Part shown: in pieces, positions 15,301 through 21,314 of the stretch
Position numbering within the stretch: the first letter of the stretch is position 1
Layout of the letters: the number at the start of each line of letters is the position of its first letter
IMG/VR virus record: IMGVR_UViG_3300025828_000144
Coordinates: 1-27,980 of that record
DNA from: a virus
Strand: one strand, 5' to 3'
Length of the DNA: 27,980 bases
Translations under genes and position numbers: made by a program
Notes under the pieces: generated by a model
The model's input: the letters and a program-made list of their open reading frames with translations, nothing else
Databases searched by the model: none
Told to the model about the DNA's origin: nothing

Positions 15301-18172
15301 TCTGAATAACTTCGGATCTATAAAGGCTGATGTTATTATTATTATTAACTCTCTGATATCTTGCCATTAGGGAAACCCTAGTATTCATATCAGAAGTAAA
15401 GTCACCAGGAACTCTTAGAATTCCATCAATATCAGTTGTTCCATATGTAAAGGTCTTATCATCTTCAATTTGTGTAACCGTAAAGGTTCCGTTATATCCA
15501 CTTAAAGCTGCACCAGTTGGGTTGGTTGTACTTTCAACATCAACAATATTAATGATATCCCCGACATTTAAATTATGTGGAAGATCGACTCTTGTTGTTA
15601 CAGTGGATCCACTTACACTACATGTAGAAATATATCTTGGATTCCTACCAAAATCATAATCAGTTACATCAATTGTTGATATTGTGAAGTCCTGATTATT
15701 TCTGGCAGCTGTTGTATTACTATCCTGAAGAATGAAACCTTCGACTGGATTTCTACCGATTGTTGATTCTTTGGGTATAAAATATCTTACTTTATATACC
15801 TTATCACCAAGCGATCTATTATCAGCACGTCTCTTCACAAATGTTTCTGAAGTTTGAGCCCCAATTCCAATAACTCCACCCTCGCTCAGGAAAGAGCTAT
15901 AAATGTTATTGTTTTCATTTACATGAATGAACCAGTTATTATGATTGGGATCATAGAGAATGGGACATCCAATCTCATTGGCAGCCTTATCCGATACTCG
16001 ACTTTCTACTCTGAGACCAGTTCCACCATAAACTGTGATTGCCTCTCCTCTAAGTGCATCACTAAGAGTTGATGCTACTCTGAACAGTGCAAGATTGATG
16101 CCATCAACGATAGCATAATAAACAGTATCTTCCTCTAGATTTTCTGGAATGTCACCATCTTCACTATAGATACGAACTTTTTCACCAGTTTGTAGGTTGT
16201 GATTGACCTGACACGAAAAACGCCCTTCTGCATCAAGACCAACAATATTTGTAATTCTTTCTTTTGACCCCTGACCAGTTGCAATAGTTGTGCCAGTGGA
16301 TACTAAAGTATCAGTAATAAGAATATTTGCATCATATACAGTGTCATTTATATTCACATATAGTTTGTCATTTTCTCTTGCACCGATACGATAACCCTGT
16401 GAAATAATTGCTGGTGGGTTATCTTGGTCAGTAAATCCAAATAGATATAGATGACTTGTAATACCAACAGAAGTTGTCAGGCCAACATCTAGTGTAAATA
16501 AGTCAATATTTGACTCTTCCTCGGAAATGGTCTGAGGAGCAACAATTGATGTAATATAACCTTGATCATCCTTGGCGAAAGCTTCTTTCTTAAATCCTTC
16601 AGAAACAAGTGCAATTTGGCCAAAGTTTGAGTTTGAGTTGGTGATAGATGCGTCACCACCAGACTCACAATTGAAGTGTTTGTTAAATCCAATAGCGAAC
16701 ACGGACACAATCTGAATGATTGAGTCATTAATCATTGAGATGTGAGATGTTTCCCAACCCTTTCTATAAACAGCTCTACTGTCTAGGTGATAAACCGTAT
16801 TGCTATTTGTTGAACTAGAACCACTCGCAAGTTCTGCACCAGTTACCTTACTGACAGTAATACCATCATAGGTTCTGGATACTGGGTTATACTTAACAAA
16901 AGCACGGTCATCTTTCTGTAGTGATACAGCCGTAAACTGTGCCACAACCATGGACTTAAATCCAGCAGCAGTTGCACCATCAGCCACCATTCCGTTCATG
17001 CCATAAACGGAGCGTAGAGAGACGTTGAAGACGTATGGGGATGCACCTGTGACTGTATCAGTCTCAATGGTTGCATCAGCACCTGAGATGCTTCCAGTTG
17101 CTAATAGAGTGGGATCTACGTCTGGTAATAGATATGTAAATTGAGTATCTGAAACAACCGATTGTACAAATGTTGAGATATTGTAATCAGCAGGAGTTAC
17201 ACCCTTAATTTTAATGGGCGTGCCAACACTCAATTCATGGGGGCCATTTGTATCAACAGTAATGAGTGTTGATGGACTTACACCATCACCAGATTTGATG
17301 GCACTAATGCTAATAGGATCGGATGCAAATGCACCAACAATCTCCCATTCAATTCTACTCTTTGAAAATCCTTGTGCCTGTAGAGGGAATTTTTGATCAA
17401 TATTTCTACCAGATGCCTCATTAAAAGCATTTGATAGTTTACTATAATACATATCAAGGTCGGTTAGACCAGTACCATCAATCTTATTCACACCATCAGC
17501 AAAACCAAAGCAAGTTAGTTTGTGGTGTGAAAATGTGGGTTTGGACTTATTGATGTCAGAAAATTCTTGTGGATCTGTATAAACTTCAGTATTCAGACCA
17601 CCATCAAAAAATGTAAAGTCTCTAAAATAACAAGTACCAGTAAGACGAATTAGTGAAGTATCATATGCATCACTATCAGTTGGGTTTGGTACATATAGTG
17701 GCCTAATCTTTGTCTTTCTTAGATCTAGACCAACGATAGATGTACCGCGAGGAAGAATTGTACCACCCCTAGAGCTGTTAAACTTATACAGCATATTATC
17801 TTCAACATTTAAGTCAAAGACGGAATCTAGAGATAATGATAATGTATCTTGAGCAAGAGTCTCTGTTCCAGCTGGAGAAATTGCCTTGGCAATACCACCA
17901 TCATCTTTGATTCTAAATCCAGGGCGGTTATCTACAAAGTGCTCACCTGGAAATAGTAGAATTGTTGTTCTATCAAAGAGATCATTGTCATTTCCTCTCA
18001 CATAGGAAAATCTTGCTGATTCTAGAAGAGCTCTCTGAATAGTTTTAAATGGTTGGGATAATGAATTACCCTGATTTTCAATACTATCGGTAGCGTTAAT
18101 GTCATTAGGGTTGACGTAAAGAATCTTACCCTCTGTATTTTTAATAAAGTTTTGAAGCTTACTAAGAGGCAT
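12314..18172 (-). CDS. Giant tail-fibre protein with collar domain and HxH tip, 1952 aa
   Basis: The N-terminus (MPLSKLQNFIKNTEGKILYV) and the following SQPFKTIQRALLESARFSYV are typical of large marine-phage structural proteins with right-handed beta-helix (pectate-lyase-like) parts. The long middle is beta-rich. From about residue 1639 a phage tail-collar domain appears (GGIIPWSG, GWLVCDGS, FLIPNLEDRFV), as in T4 gp12 and other adhesins. Residues 1726-1923 carry 17 HxH motifs. The protein ends NLPPYFGLFYIIKAL, a usual collar ending. I infer a receptor-binding fibre whose tip is a metal-stabilised trimer. It is much longer than T4 gp12 (527 aa) or gp37 (1026 aa). The late-type motif at 18205-18212 precedes it. 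Confidence 0.8.
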   Translation of the reverse strand: MPLSKLQNFIKNTEGKILYVNPNDINATDSIENQGNSLSQPFKTIQRALLESARFSYVRGNDNDLFDRTTILLFPGEHFVDNRPGFRIKDDGGIAKAISPAGTETLAQDTLSLSLDSVFDLNVEDNMLYKFNSSRGGTILPRGTSIVGLDLRKTKIRPLYVPNPTDSDAYDTSLIRLTGTCYFRDFTFFDGGLNTEVYTDPQEFSDINKSKPTFSHHKLTCFGFADGVNKIDGTGLTDLDMYYSKLSNAFNEASGRNIDQKFPLQAQGFSKSRIEWEIVGAFASDPISISAIKSGDGVSPSTLITVDTNGPHELSVGTPIKIKGVTPADYNISTFVQSVVSDTQFTYLLPDVDPTLLATGSISGADATIETDTVTGASPYVFNVSLRSVYGMNGMVADGATAAGFKSMVVAQFTAVSLQKDDRAFVKYNPVSRTYDGITVSKVTGAELASGSSSTNSNTVYHLDSRAVYRKGWETSHISMINDSIIQIVSVFAIGFNKHFNCESGGDASITNSNSNFGQIALVSEGFKKEAFAKDDQGYITSIVAPQTISEEESNIDLFTLDVGLTTSVGITSHLYLFGFTDQDNPPAIISQGYRIGARENDKLYVNINDTVYDANILITDTLVSTGTTIATGQGSKERITNIVGLDAEGRFSCQVNHNLQTGEKVRIYSEDGDIPENLEEDTVYYAIVDGINLALFRVASTLSDALRGEAITVYGGTGLRVESRVSDKAANEIGCPILYDPNHNNWFIHVNENNNIYSSFLSEGGVIGIGAQTSETFVKRRADNRSLGDKVYKVRYFIPKESTIGRNPVEGFILQDSNTTAARNNQDFTISTIDVTDYDFGRNPRYISTCSVSGSTVTTRVDLPHNLNVGDIINIVDVESTTNPTGAALSGYNGTFTVTQIEDDKTFTYGTTDIDGILRVPGDFTSDMNTRVSLMARYQRVNNNNNISLYRSEVIQNHIPGISDGIYHFNILAANNTITEEFDNLSFLPKIERFYPQLDRDNVNSNPRSAQSFAKRNPIGDVAVDDPENSITRESVNYFSKVIGYGRTIVSYERNDVVGIATVEFDRPHGFSGIVTYSALNNGSGFTEGEYYNTKLYRDGTSEWSNATAKVIIGSGGAVESVEIIDGGSFISEGDILDLDGFTGADITAAVGGITSCIGNSIQLTGIGKTDDGIYQISSVVNEKKISFAVTTGDPNPFLGQFVLDCGQSIGINTVESFSGISTIITNDAHGLVAGSSFRVIDTSNNNVGDFTVLERVGINTFTVFTQKDLTRVFPNKVLPTAFAAKGGEISAETESIGSRVFNIYNQEYGILNNDLGEAEADNKVKIQLVNSGVGTDIRFPIGSFIEINGEIMRIASSQLSGSNNDELEVIRGYVGSKTKTHQQGTLVKKIDVRGVELRRPSILRGSGHTFEYLGYGPGNYSTGLPQVQTITLTDKEEFLTQSQKRSGGVVVYTAMNNDGDFFIGNKIINPSTGAESTFDAPIPTVRGEDASVLSVIFDEVTVRQRLIVEGGPAKTLLSQFDGPLRVNNVVNITGNTKIDANLEVTGRFRSSGSADIQGALNVAGVGTFAGKIEGDAGADLANVRIGVGASTGRIESLNSENLVLKSATTNVMVEDNLNVDGNIVCDRIEADNIIPVGGIIPWSGTSSNFPTGWLVCDGSEVSQTTYPDLYDTLTDGGTVFPYGANPSGTTFLIPNLEDRFVVTAGNTYNRGGTGGQANASVIDHTHTITNDPVAAHSHNIGDEPAHTHPIDPIAAHAHNVDPVADHSHTVNPGGSHGHPSRAANAPHSHLINPGGAHGHPSRGANAPHSHQLIRFNRGAGAYFQGRNDSRVNNPAFATRPTTGANAPHSHLVNPVGAHGHPSRAASAPHSHFVNPGGDHAHPSRGAGGHTHNADPAGAHTHTANPAGGHAHPIGPNGGHTHPATADPAGVSGTNRNLPPYFGLFYIIKAL
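12404..12997 (-). repeat. DNA repeat array encoding 17 HxH motifs
   Basis: Seventeen His-x-His motifs (x = S, T, G or A) recur mostly every 10 or 11 residues. Their connectors are alike: NPGGAHGHPSRGANAPHSH-type units alternate with DPAGAHTH-type units. One connector is longer, with an insert that includes FQGRNDSRVNN. The DNA units are similar but not identical, so this is a degenerate coding repeat and not a recent duplication. Confidence 0.85.
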
Positions 18173-18204
18173 GGATATAAGGTGCGCTAACTTGCATTAT
18201 GTTG

Positions 18205-18212
18205 TATTTAGC
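18205..18212 (-). promoter_or_regulatory. Late-promoter-like motif GCTAAATA
   Basis: Minus strand GTTGCTAAATACAAC, containing CTAAATACA as at 12307-12314. It matches the T4 late core TATAAATA at 6 of 8 positions. It lies in the 68-nt gap between tRNA-Leu and the giant fibre gene, 33 nt before that ATG. GTTG and CAAC flank the core as a short inverted repeat. Confidence 0.5.
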
Positions 18213-18240
18213 AACTTGATCCTTACCTTTGTTTTCAATA

Positions 18241-18325
18241 TGCGAGTAGCCAGACTTGAACTGGCACGACCACAATGGTCAACAGATTTTAAGTCTGGTG
18301 CGTCTACCGATTCCGCCATACTCGC
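18241..18325 (-). tRNA. tRNA-Leu (anticodon UAA)
   Basis: The acceptor stem GCGAGTA/TACTCGC is perfect. A Leu-type D-arm (GGCGGAATCGGTAGACGC), anticodon loop CTTAAAA with anticodon TAA, a class II long variable arm (GACCATTGTGGTC), and T-arm TGCCAGTTCAAGTCTGGC are all present. The length is 85 nt. The 3' CCA is not encoded. It reads UUA codons. Confidence 0.95.
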
Positions 18326-18501
18326 AAGACATTACACTTATCCGTATGCTATGTGGGCGCTACACCCAACATACTGACAGTTTGTAATGGAGTAGGACAG
18401 GGGTCCTCCCTGAACATCCAAAGGGGGCTGATTCCCAACTACAGGGTTTCGGTATATCCGAACCGCTGGGCACCTTTGGTTGGAACGTCTCAAGTTCCTA
18501 A
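18326..18501 (-). ncRNA. Structured noncoding RNA between tRNAs, unidentified
   Basis: This 176-nt segment fills the space between the CAU tRNA and tRNA-Leu, and I find no convincing coding frame in it. Exact complementary pairs read from the sequence are: GGAAC/GTTCC (18482-18498, 7-nt loop); CCAAAGG/CCTTTGG (18479-18473 with 18424-18418); inside it GGTTCGG/CCGAAACC (18464-18445, one bulge, 5-nt loop); AGGAC/GTCCT (18407-18394, 4-nt loop); CATTACA/TGTAATG (18389-18383 with 18336-18330); and inside that GTATG/CATAC, then TGGG/CCCA. It is not a tRNA, having no acceptor/T-arm combination. Known phage-associated RNAs (manA, wcaG, GOLLD) or a tmRNA-like element are alternatives that I cannot test here. 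Confidence 0.5.
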
Positions 18502-18574
18502 TGCTTCCTGAGAGGATCGAACTCTCCTTAGGCAAATTATGAGTTTGCTGCATTCACCAGATTGCTAAGGAAGC
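18502..18574 (-). tRNA. tRNA with CAU anticodon (Met, or Ile if lysidine-modified)
   Basis: Acceptor stem GCTTCCT/AGGAAGC (perfect, 7 bp), D-arm GCAATCTGGTGAATGC, anticodon arm GCAAACTCATAATTTGC with CAT, T-arm GAGAGTTCGATCCTCTC, discriminator A, 73 nt. Elongator Met and Ile2 (reading AUA after lysidine modification) cannot be separated by eye. It lies 3 nt from the next tRNA. Confidence 0.92.
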
Positions 18575-18577
18575 AAA

Positions 18578-18649
18578 TGGTTCTGCCGAGAATTGAACTC
18601 GGTTCACACGCTTATAAGGCATGGGCTTTAACCAATAAGCAACAGAACC
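18578..18649 (-). tRNA. tRNA-Ile (anticodon UAU)
   Basis: Acceptor stem GGTTCTG/CAGAACC, D-arm GCTTATTGGTTAAAGC, anticodon arm CATGCCTTATAAGCGTG with TAT, T-arm CCGAGTTCAATTCTCGG, discriminator A, 72 nt. It reads the rare AUA codon directly, which fits an A+T-rich phage in a host poor in that codon. Confidence 0.92.
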
Positions 18650-18657
18650 CTCATCAA

Positions 18658-18834
18658 TCAAATATCACATATGGGTGGATGATATTTGAGATATTCCCTG
18701 AAAGTCATCTTCATTTCTTTTTGTGTCATACCACAGTGTTCGGCAGCTTTAGGAACATTCATTTCACAATTATATAATGCTTCATTTGCTTCCCTTACAT
18801 TCTCTGGTGTAGTCTTTTTCTTATCGTTTTTCAA
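18658..18834 (-). CDS. Small HTH-like protein with TTG start, 58 aa
   Basis: The frame opens with TTG (18834-18832) overlapping the upstream TGA as TTGA, and reads MKNDKKKTTPENVREANEAL if TTG is read as Met. The second half (VPKAAEHCGMTQKEMKMTF, then REYLKYHPP) has the spacing of a helix-turn-helix: a short helix, a GMT turn, a second helix. I recognise a similar C-terminus in small proteins of marine T4-like phages. It may bind DNA or RNA, but that is inferred. The stop lies 9 nt from tRNA-Ile, so it is co-transcribed with the tRNAs. Confidence 0.6.
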   Translation of the reverse strand: MKNDKKKTTPENVREANEALYNCEMNVPKAAEHCGMTQKEMKMTFREYLKYHPPICDI

Positions 18835-19025
18835 TTTTCAAGAACCTCGATTTCGGAATAAATGATTTTGTCTTCTTCAAGATTGTTAGTACAAACTTTG
18901 AGAACGCTCATAAACTGATCTGGAGTTTCACATTCAATAGTTTTTTCAGAACCCTCGTCACTGACAATCAGAAACGAACGAGTGCAGATGTCAATTACAA
19001 CTCCAAGAACAGTTTCGGTGTTCAT
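18831..19025 (-). CDS. Conserved small hypothetical protein, 64 aa
   Basis: The protein begins MNTETVLGVVIDICTRSFLI and continues with SDEGSEKTIECETPDQFMSV. It is acidic and soluble, with four cysteines. I start at ATG 19025 because AAGGGA lies 8-9 nt upstream; the longer reading from 19049 (MGNQGNHQ) would start inside the promoter/leader. The fold looks beta-rich at the N-terminus and helical after. It is the first gene of the tRNA transcript behind promoter D. Function unknown. Confidence 0.65.
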   Translation of the reverse strand: MNTETVLGVVIDICTRSFLIVSDEGSEKTIECETPDQFMSVLKVCTNNLEEDKIIYSEIEVLEN

Positions 19026-19051
19026 TTGGTGGTTCCCTTGATTACCCATAT

Positions 19052-19106
19052 AGTATAACCGATCAATGGGTGGGTAACAAGGCCCCCTGTGACAGTTGGT
19101 AAACTG
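19052..19106 (-). promoter_or_regulatory. Palindrome-promoter cassette D (sigma70-like)
   Basis: Minus strand: palindrome CAGTTTACCAACTG (19106-19093, 5-bp arms, TACC loop), 12 nt, -35 TTGTTA (19080-19075), a 17-nt spacer, -10 TATACT (19057-19052). The palindrome starts just behind the TGA stop (19112-19110) of the virion operon. AGGCC and GGCCT flank it and can extend the hairpin, so it may also end late transcripts. It drives the two small genes, the tRNAs and the structured RNA. Confidence 0.65.
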
Positions 19107-19109
19107 GCC

Positions 19110-19826
19110 TCACTGAGTCTCTGGATAGAACGCATTGATTCTATCTATTCGATCTTGAGTGAACTTTTTACCTTTTTCATTTGCCCATCTTTGTAGTCGA
19201 TATTCTTTTGCTTCTGTTTTAACTACTGAAGACTTATTTGCATAACCTTCTCTTGTTACAAGAGATTTTGCATTGTTATAATTTTCTATTGCATCCTGCT
19301 GAAGTTCGTAAAGTTCGGAACATGTAATTGTTCCACAAATACCAGGACTTGGTTGTAATTCTGAAATAAACCGTGGACGTACACTTGCACCAACTCCAGT
19401 TGCTGCATCAACCCGAACATTAACACCTTTTCCAAAATTTGATGGATTTAATTCGGTATCAGCTCCAATACCTACTGTCAATGCTAAAGCTCCATTTGAA
19501 CCCTGTGGATCATCACCAACATAGTCATCAGTGCTTGCATTTTCCATTTTAACTTTAGCAACTTCGTAATATGTGGTAATTCCAAGTCCAGCAGTAATAG
19601 AACATCCACAACCAGTGGCAACGCCTGCGAAATTTACTATTTGAGATAAAAATGCATTTGCATCTTTAACAGTTTGTGCGTATGCCTCATCACTAGGTAA
19701 AGATAACTTTACAATATCATTAATTTGATCATCATATCGATTCGTTCTGGTTTCAAGAAATTCTTTATCTTTCTTGAGTTGCTCTAGTTCAGAATTATAT
19801 CTTTTTTGTAGGGGAGATTCAGCCAT
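19110..19826 (-). CDS. Putative virion protein, 238 aa
   Basis: The N-terminal 60 residues (MAESPLQKRYNSELEQLKKD...) are strongly charged and probably coiled coil. A Gly/Ala-rich middle has GVATGCGCSITAGLGITTYY. A further helical C-terminus has YRLQRWANEKGKKFTQDRID. The ATG overlaps the previous stop by 8 nt, so it is coupled to the 300-aa gene and is the last gene of the hub operon. I infer a structural role from position and composition only. Confidence 0.6.
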   Translation of the reverse strand: MAESPLQKRYNSELEQLKKDKEFLETRTNRYDDQINDIVKLSLPSDEAYAQTVKDANAFLSQIVNFAGVATGCGCSITAGLGITTYYEVAKVKMENASTDDYVGDDPQGSNGALALTVGIGADTELNPSNFGKGVNVRVDAATGVGASVRPRFISELQPSPGICGTITCSELYELQQDAIENYNNAKSLVTREGYANKSSVVKTEAKEYRLQRWANEKGKKFTQDRIDRINAFYPETQ

Positions 19827-20721
19827 TATCTATTGAAGTTGGAAGGGGGTCAGTATTTCCGTGTTGTTTATATATCAATGTTTCACCAGACCTCTTTATC
19901 TTCTCTGGTGAATCTCTAAAGTCATTTGTACTTTCACCCCTATACTCAATGATGAGATCATCAAGATCTTTTCTTTCTCCATGAATAATGTAATAGTATT
20001 CTAATTCTTGTGCCTGATGTCCAATATGAACAACATTATTTTCAATCTTCTTGACATGTAATGTGCTACATGCTTTTCCAATCGGTGTTAGTTGAACAGT
20101 GATACTATCTTCATGAACTAATCCAGTCCAATAATGTGGAAGTTCAATGATCTTTTCTTTCGTTTTTCCACGGTAATATACACCCATTTCAGGGCCTTCC
20201 AATGCAGCATGTGCAAGTCTCCAACCTTCACCTCTGGTTGGATGTGGAATATCAAACTGTTTAAATGGTGCAGCAACACTAGCAAATGCACCAAAAGCTG
20301 CCGTAATTCTTGAACATGTAATATTTCCAGCGGTGGCATTATTTGCAGCATTAGCTGTTGATGCTGCCTCAACAGTGGCTCCAGCAGTTAAACTTACAGA
20401 TGCCTTAACATCGGCACCACCTTTTGTTGCCATACCAGTAACATTAAAGGTTCCAATAACATTGGTAATGCCAGTAAAGTTTGCTGCAACTGGTGATCCA
20501 AGCACATTTAGGGAACAAATTCCTGGAGCAGGAAGTTTTGGACCGATATTTACAGTTCCAATGTCAACACCAAGACCAGGGCAAGCACCAAAATATGCAG
20601 GTCCAGATGCAGTAATAAGACCAGGAATAAAACTACTAAAAGTTAATCCACTGATTGCATTACTTGGTATTGCACCAACATGAAGTTTTCCTGTTGTAAA
20701 TGCATTAAATGATCCAGCCAT
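19819..20721 (-). CDS. Virion protein with conserved C-terminal fibre-type domain, 300 aa
   Basis: Residues 1 to about 160 are low-complexity and rich in A, G, T, V and S, like a beta-repeat fibre (MAGSFNAFTTGKLHVGAIPS). From about residue 170 comes a domain with HPTRGEGWRLAHAALEGPEM, GVYYRGKTKEKIIELPHYWT and YYYIIHGERKDLDDLIIEYR. I know this C-terminal domain from structural proteins of marine phages; its role is not established. It could be a trimerisation or receptor-binding cap. I use ATG 20721 because AGAGGA lies 8 nt upstream; the reading from 20772 extends into the previous gene. Confidence 0.7.
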   Translation of the reverse strand: MAGSFNAFTTGKLHVGAIPSNAISGLTFSSFIPGLITASGPAYFGACPGLGVDIGTVNIGPKLPAPGICSLNVLGSPVAANFTGITNVIGTFNVTGMATKGGADVKASVSLTAGATVEAASTANAANNATAGNITCSRITAAFGAFASVAAPFKQFDIPHPTRGEGWRLAHAALEGPEMGVYYRGKTKEKIIELPHYWTGLVHEDSITVQLTPIGKACSTLHVKKIENNVVHIGHQAQELEYYYIIHGERKDLDDLIIEYRGESTNDFRDSPEKIKRSGETLIYKQHGNTDPLPTSIDNG

Positions 20722-20723
20722 CG

Positions 20724-21314
20724 TTAAATTCCTCTCAGTGATCCTGATATTCCAGACAATGTGGATGCCCAACCACCACCAAGATATGAGTCAACCAAAG
20801 ATGCAACGGTAGAGGATCCAGCATTTTTCATATCACCAATCATATTCAAAAATCCAGTTGCATCAAGAACAACATCTTTTTCTGATACAATCTGAACCTC
20901 ACCACCATTGATTCTTAAGGTTTCATTAGTCTGTAGATTCATATGACCATTGGCAATCATTTCAATTTTGCCTTCTGGTGAAATACCCTCAGCTTCAAAT
21001 ATAATATTTTTTGCCTTAATTTTCACATTGCCATCGGCAACAAGAACAAAATCCCCATTCTGACAATAAATCGATTTTGAAACTGCCTCCTTCTGACCAG
21101 ATTGTTCTGGTTGTGCATTGCAAACTTCCTTGGATGGGCCAGTCGTTATGGTCGTCTTGGCACCATTACTCCAATGAGTTTCACAGTTACCACTTTTTAC
21201 CCATGTGGTAAGTTCTCTACCAGTATCAGATCCATCGCCAGGATTTCTTCCTGGTCCAGCTAGTATGGATGCATACTGATTATCAACTATTCTAAACGGT
21301 CTTTTGCTTCCCAT
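20724..21314 (-). CDS. Baseplate spike-like beta-helix protein, 196 aa
   Basis: The first 90 residues are polar (MGSKRPFRIVDNQYASILAG). Residues about 85-150 read as repeating short strands: GDFVLVADGNVKIKAKNIIF, GKIEMIANGHMNLQTNETLR, NGGEVQIVSEKDVVLDATG. This alternating pattern with G/N/D turns is that of the triple-stranded beta-helix of T4 gp5 C-terminal and VgrG spikes. Its place beside the OB-fold gene suggests that spike and hub are split over two proteins. The end (SLVDSYLGGGWASTLSGISG) is Gly/Ser-rich. No catalytic residues are evident. Confidence 0.65.
   Translation of the reverse strand: MGSKRPFRIVDNQYASILAGPGRNPGDGSDTGRELTTWVKSGNCETHWSNGAKTTITTGPSKEVCNAQPEQSGQKEAVSKSIYCQNGDFVLVADGNVKIKAKNIIFEAEGISPEGKIEMIANGHMNLQTNETLRINGGEVQIVSEKDVVLDATGFLNMIGDMKNAGSSTVASLVDSYLGGGWASTLSGISGSLRGI

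Noticed and set aside
18326-18501. A fourth tRNA in this interval
   Set aside because: The CATTACA/TGTAATG stem and the 7-nt-loop hairpin look tRNA-like, but there is no T-arm or D-arm at the right distance.
18338-18553. 71-aa minus-strand frame running across the CAU tRNA and the structured RNA
   Set aside because: It reads through a certain tRNA and several helices, and the peptide has no gene-like pattern.
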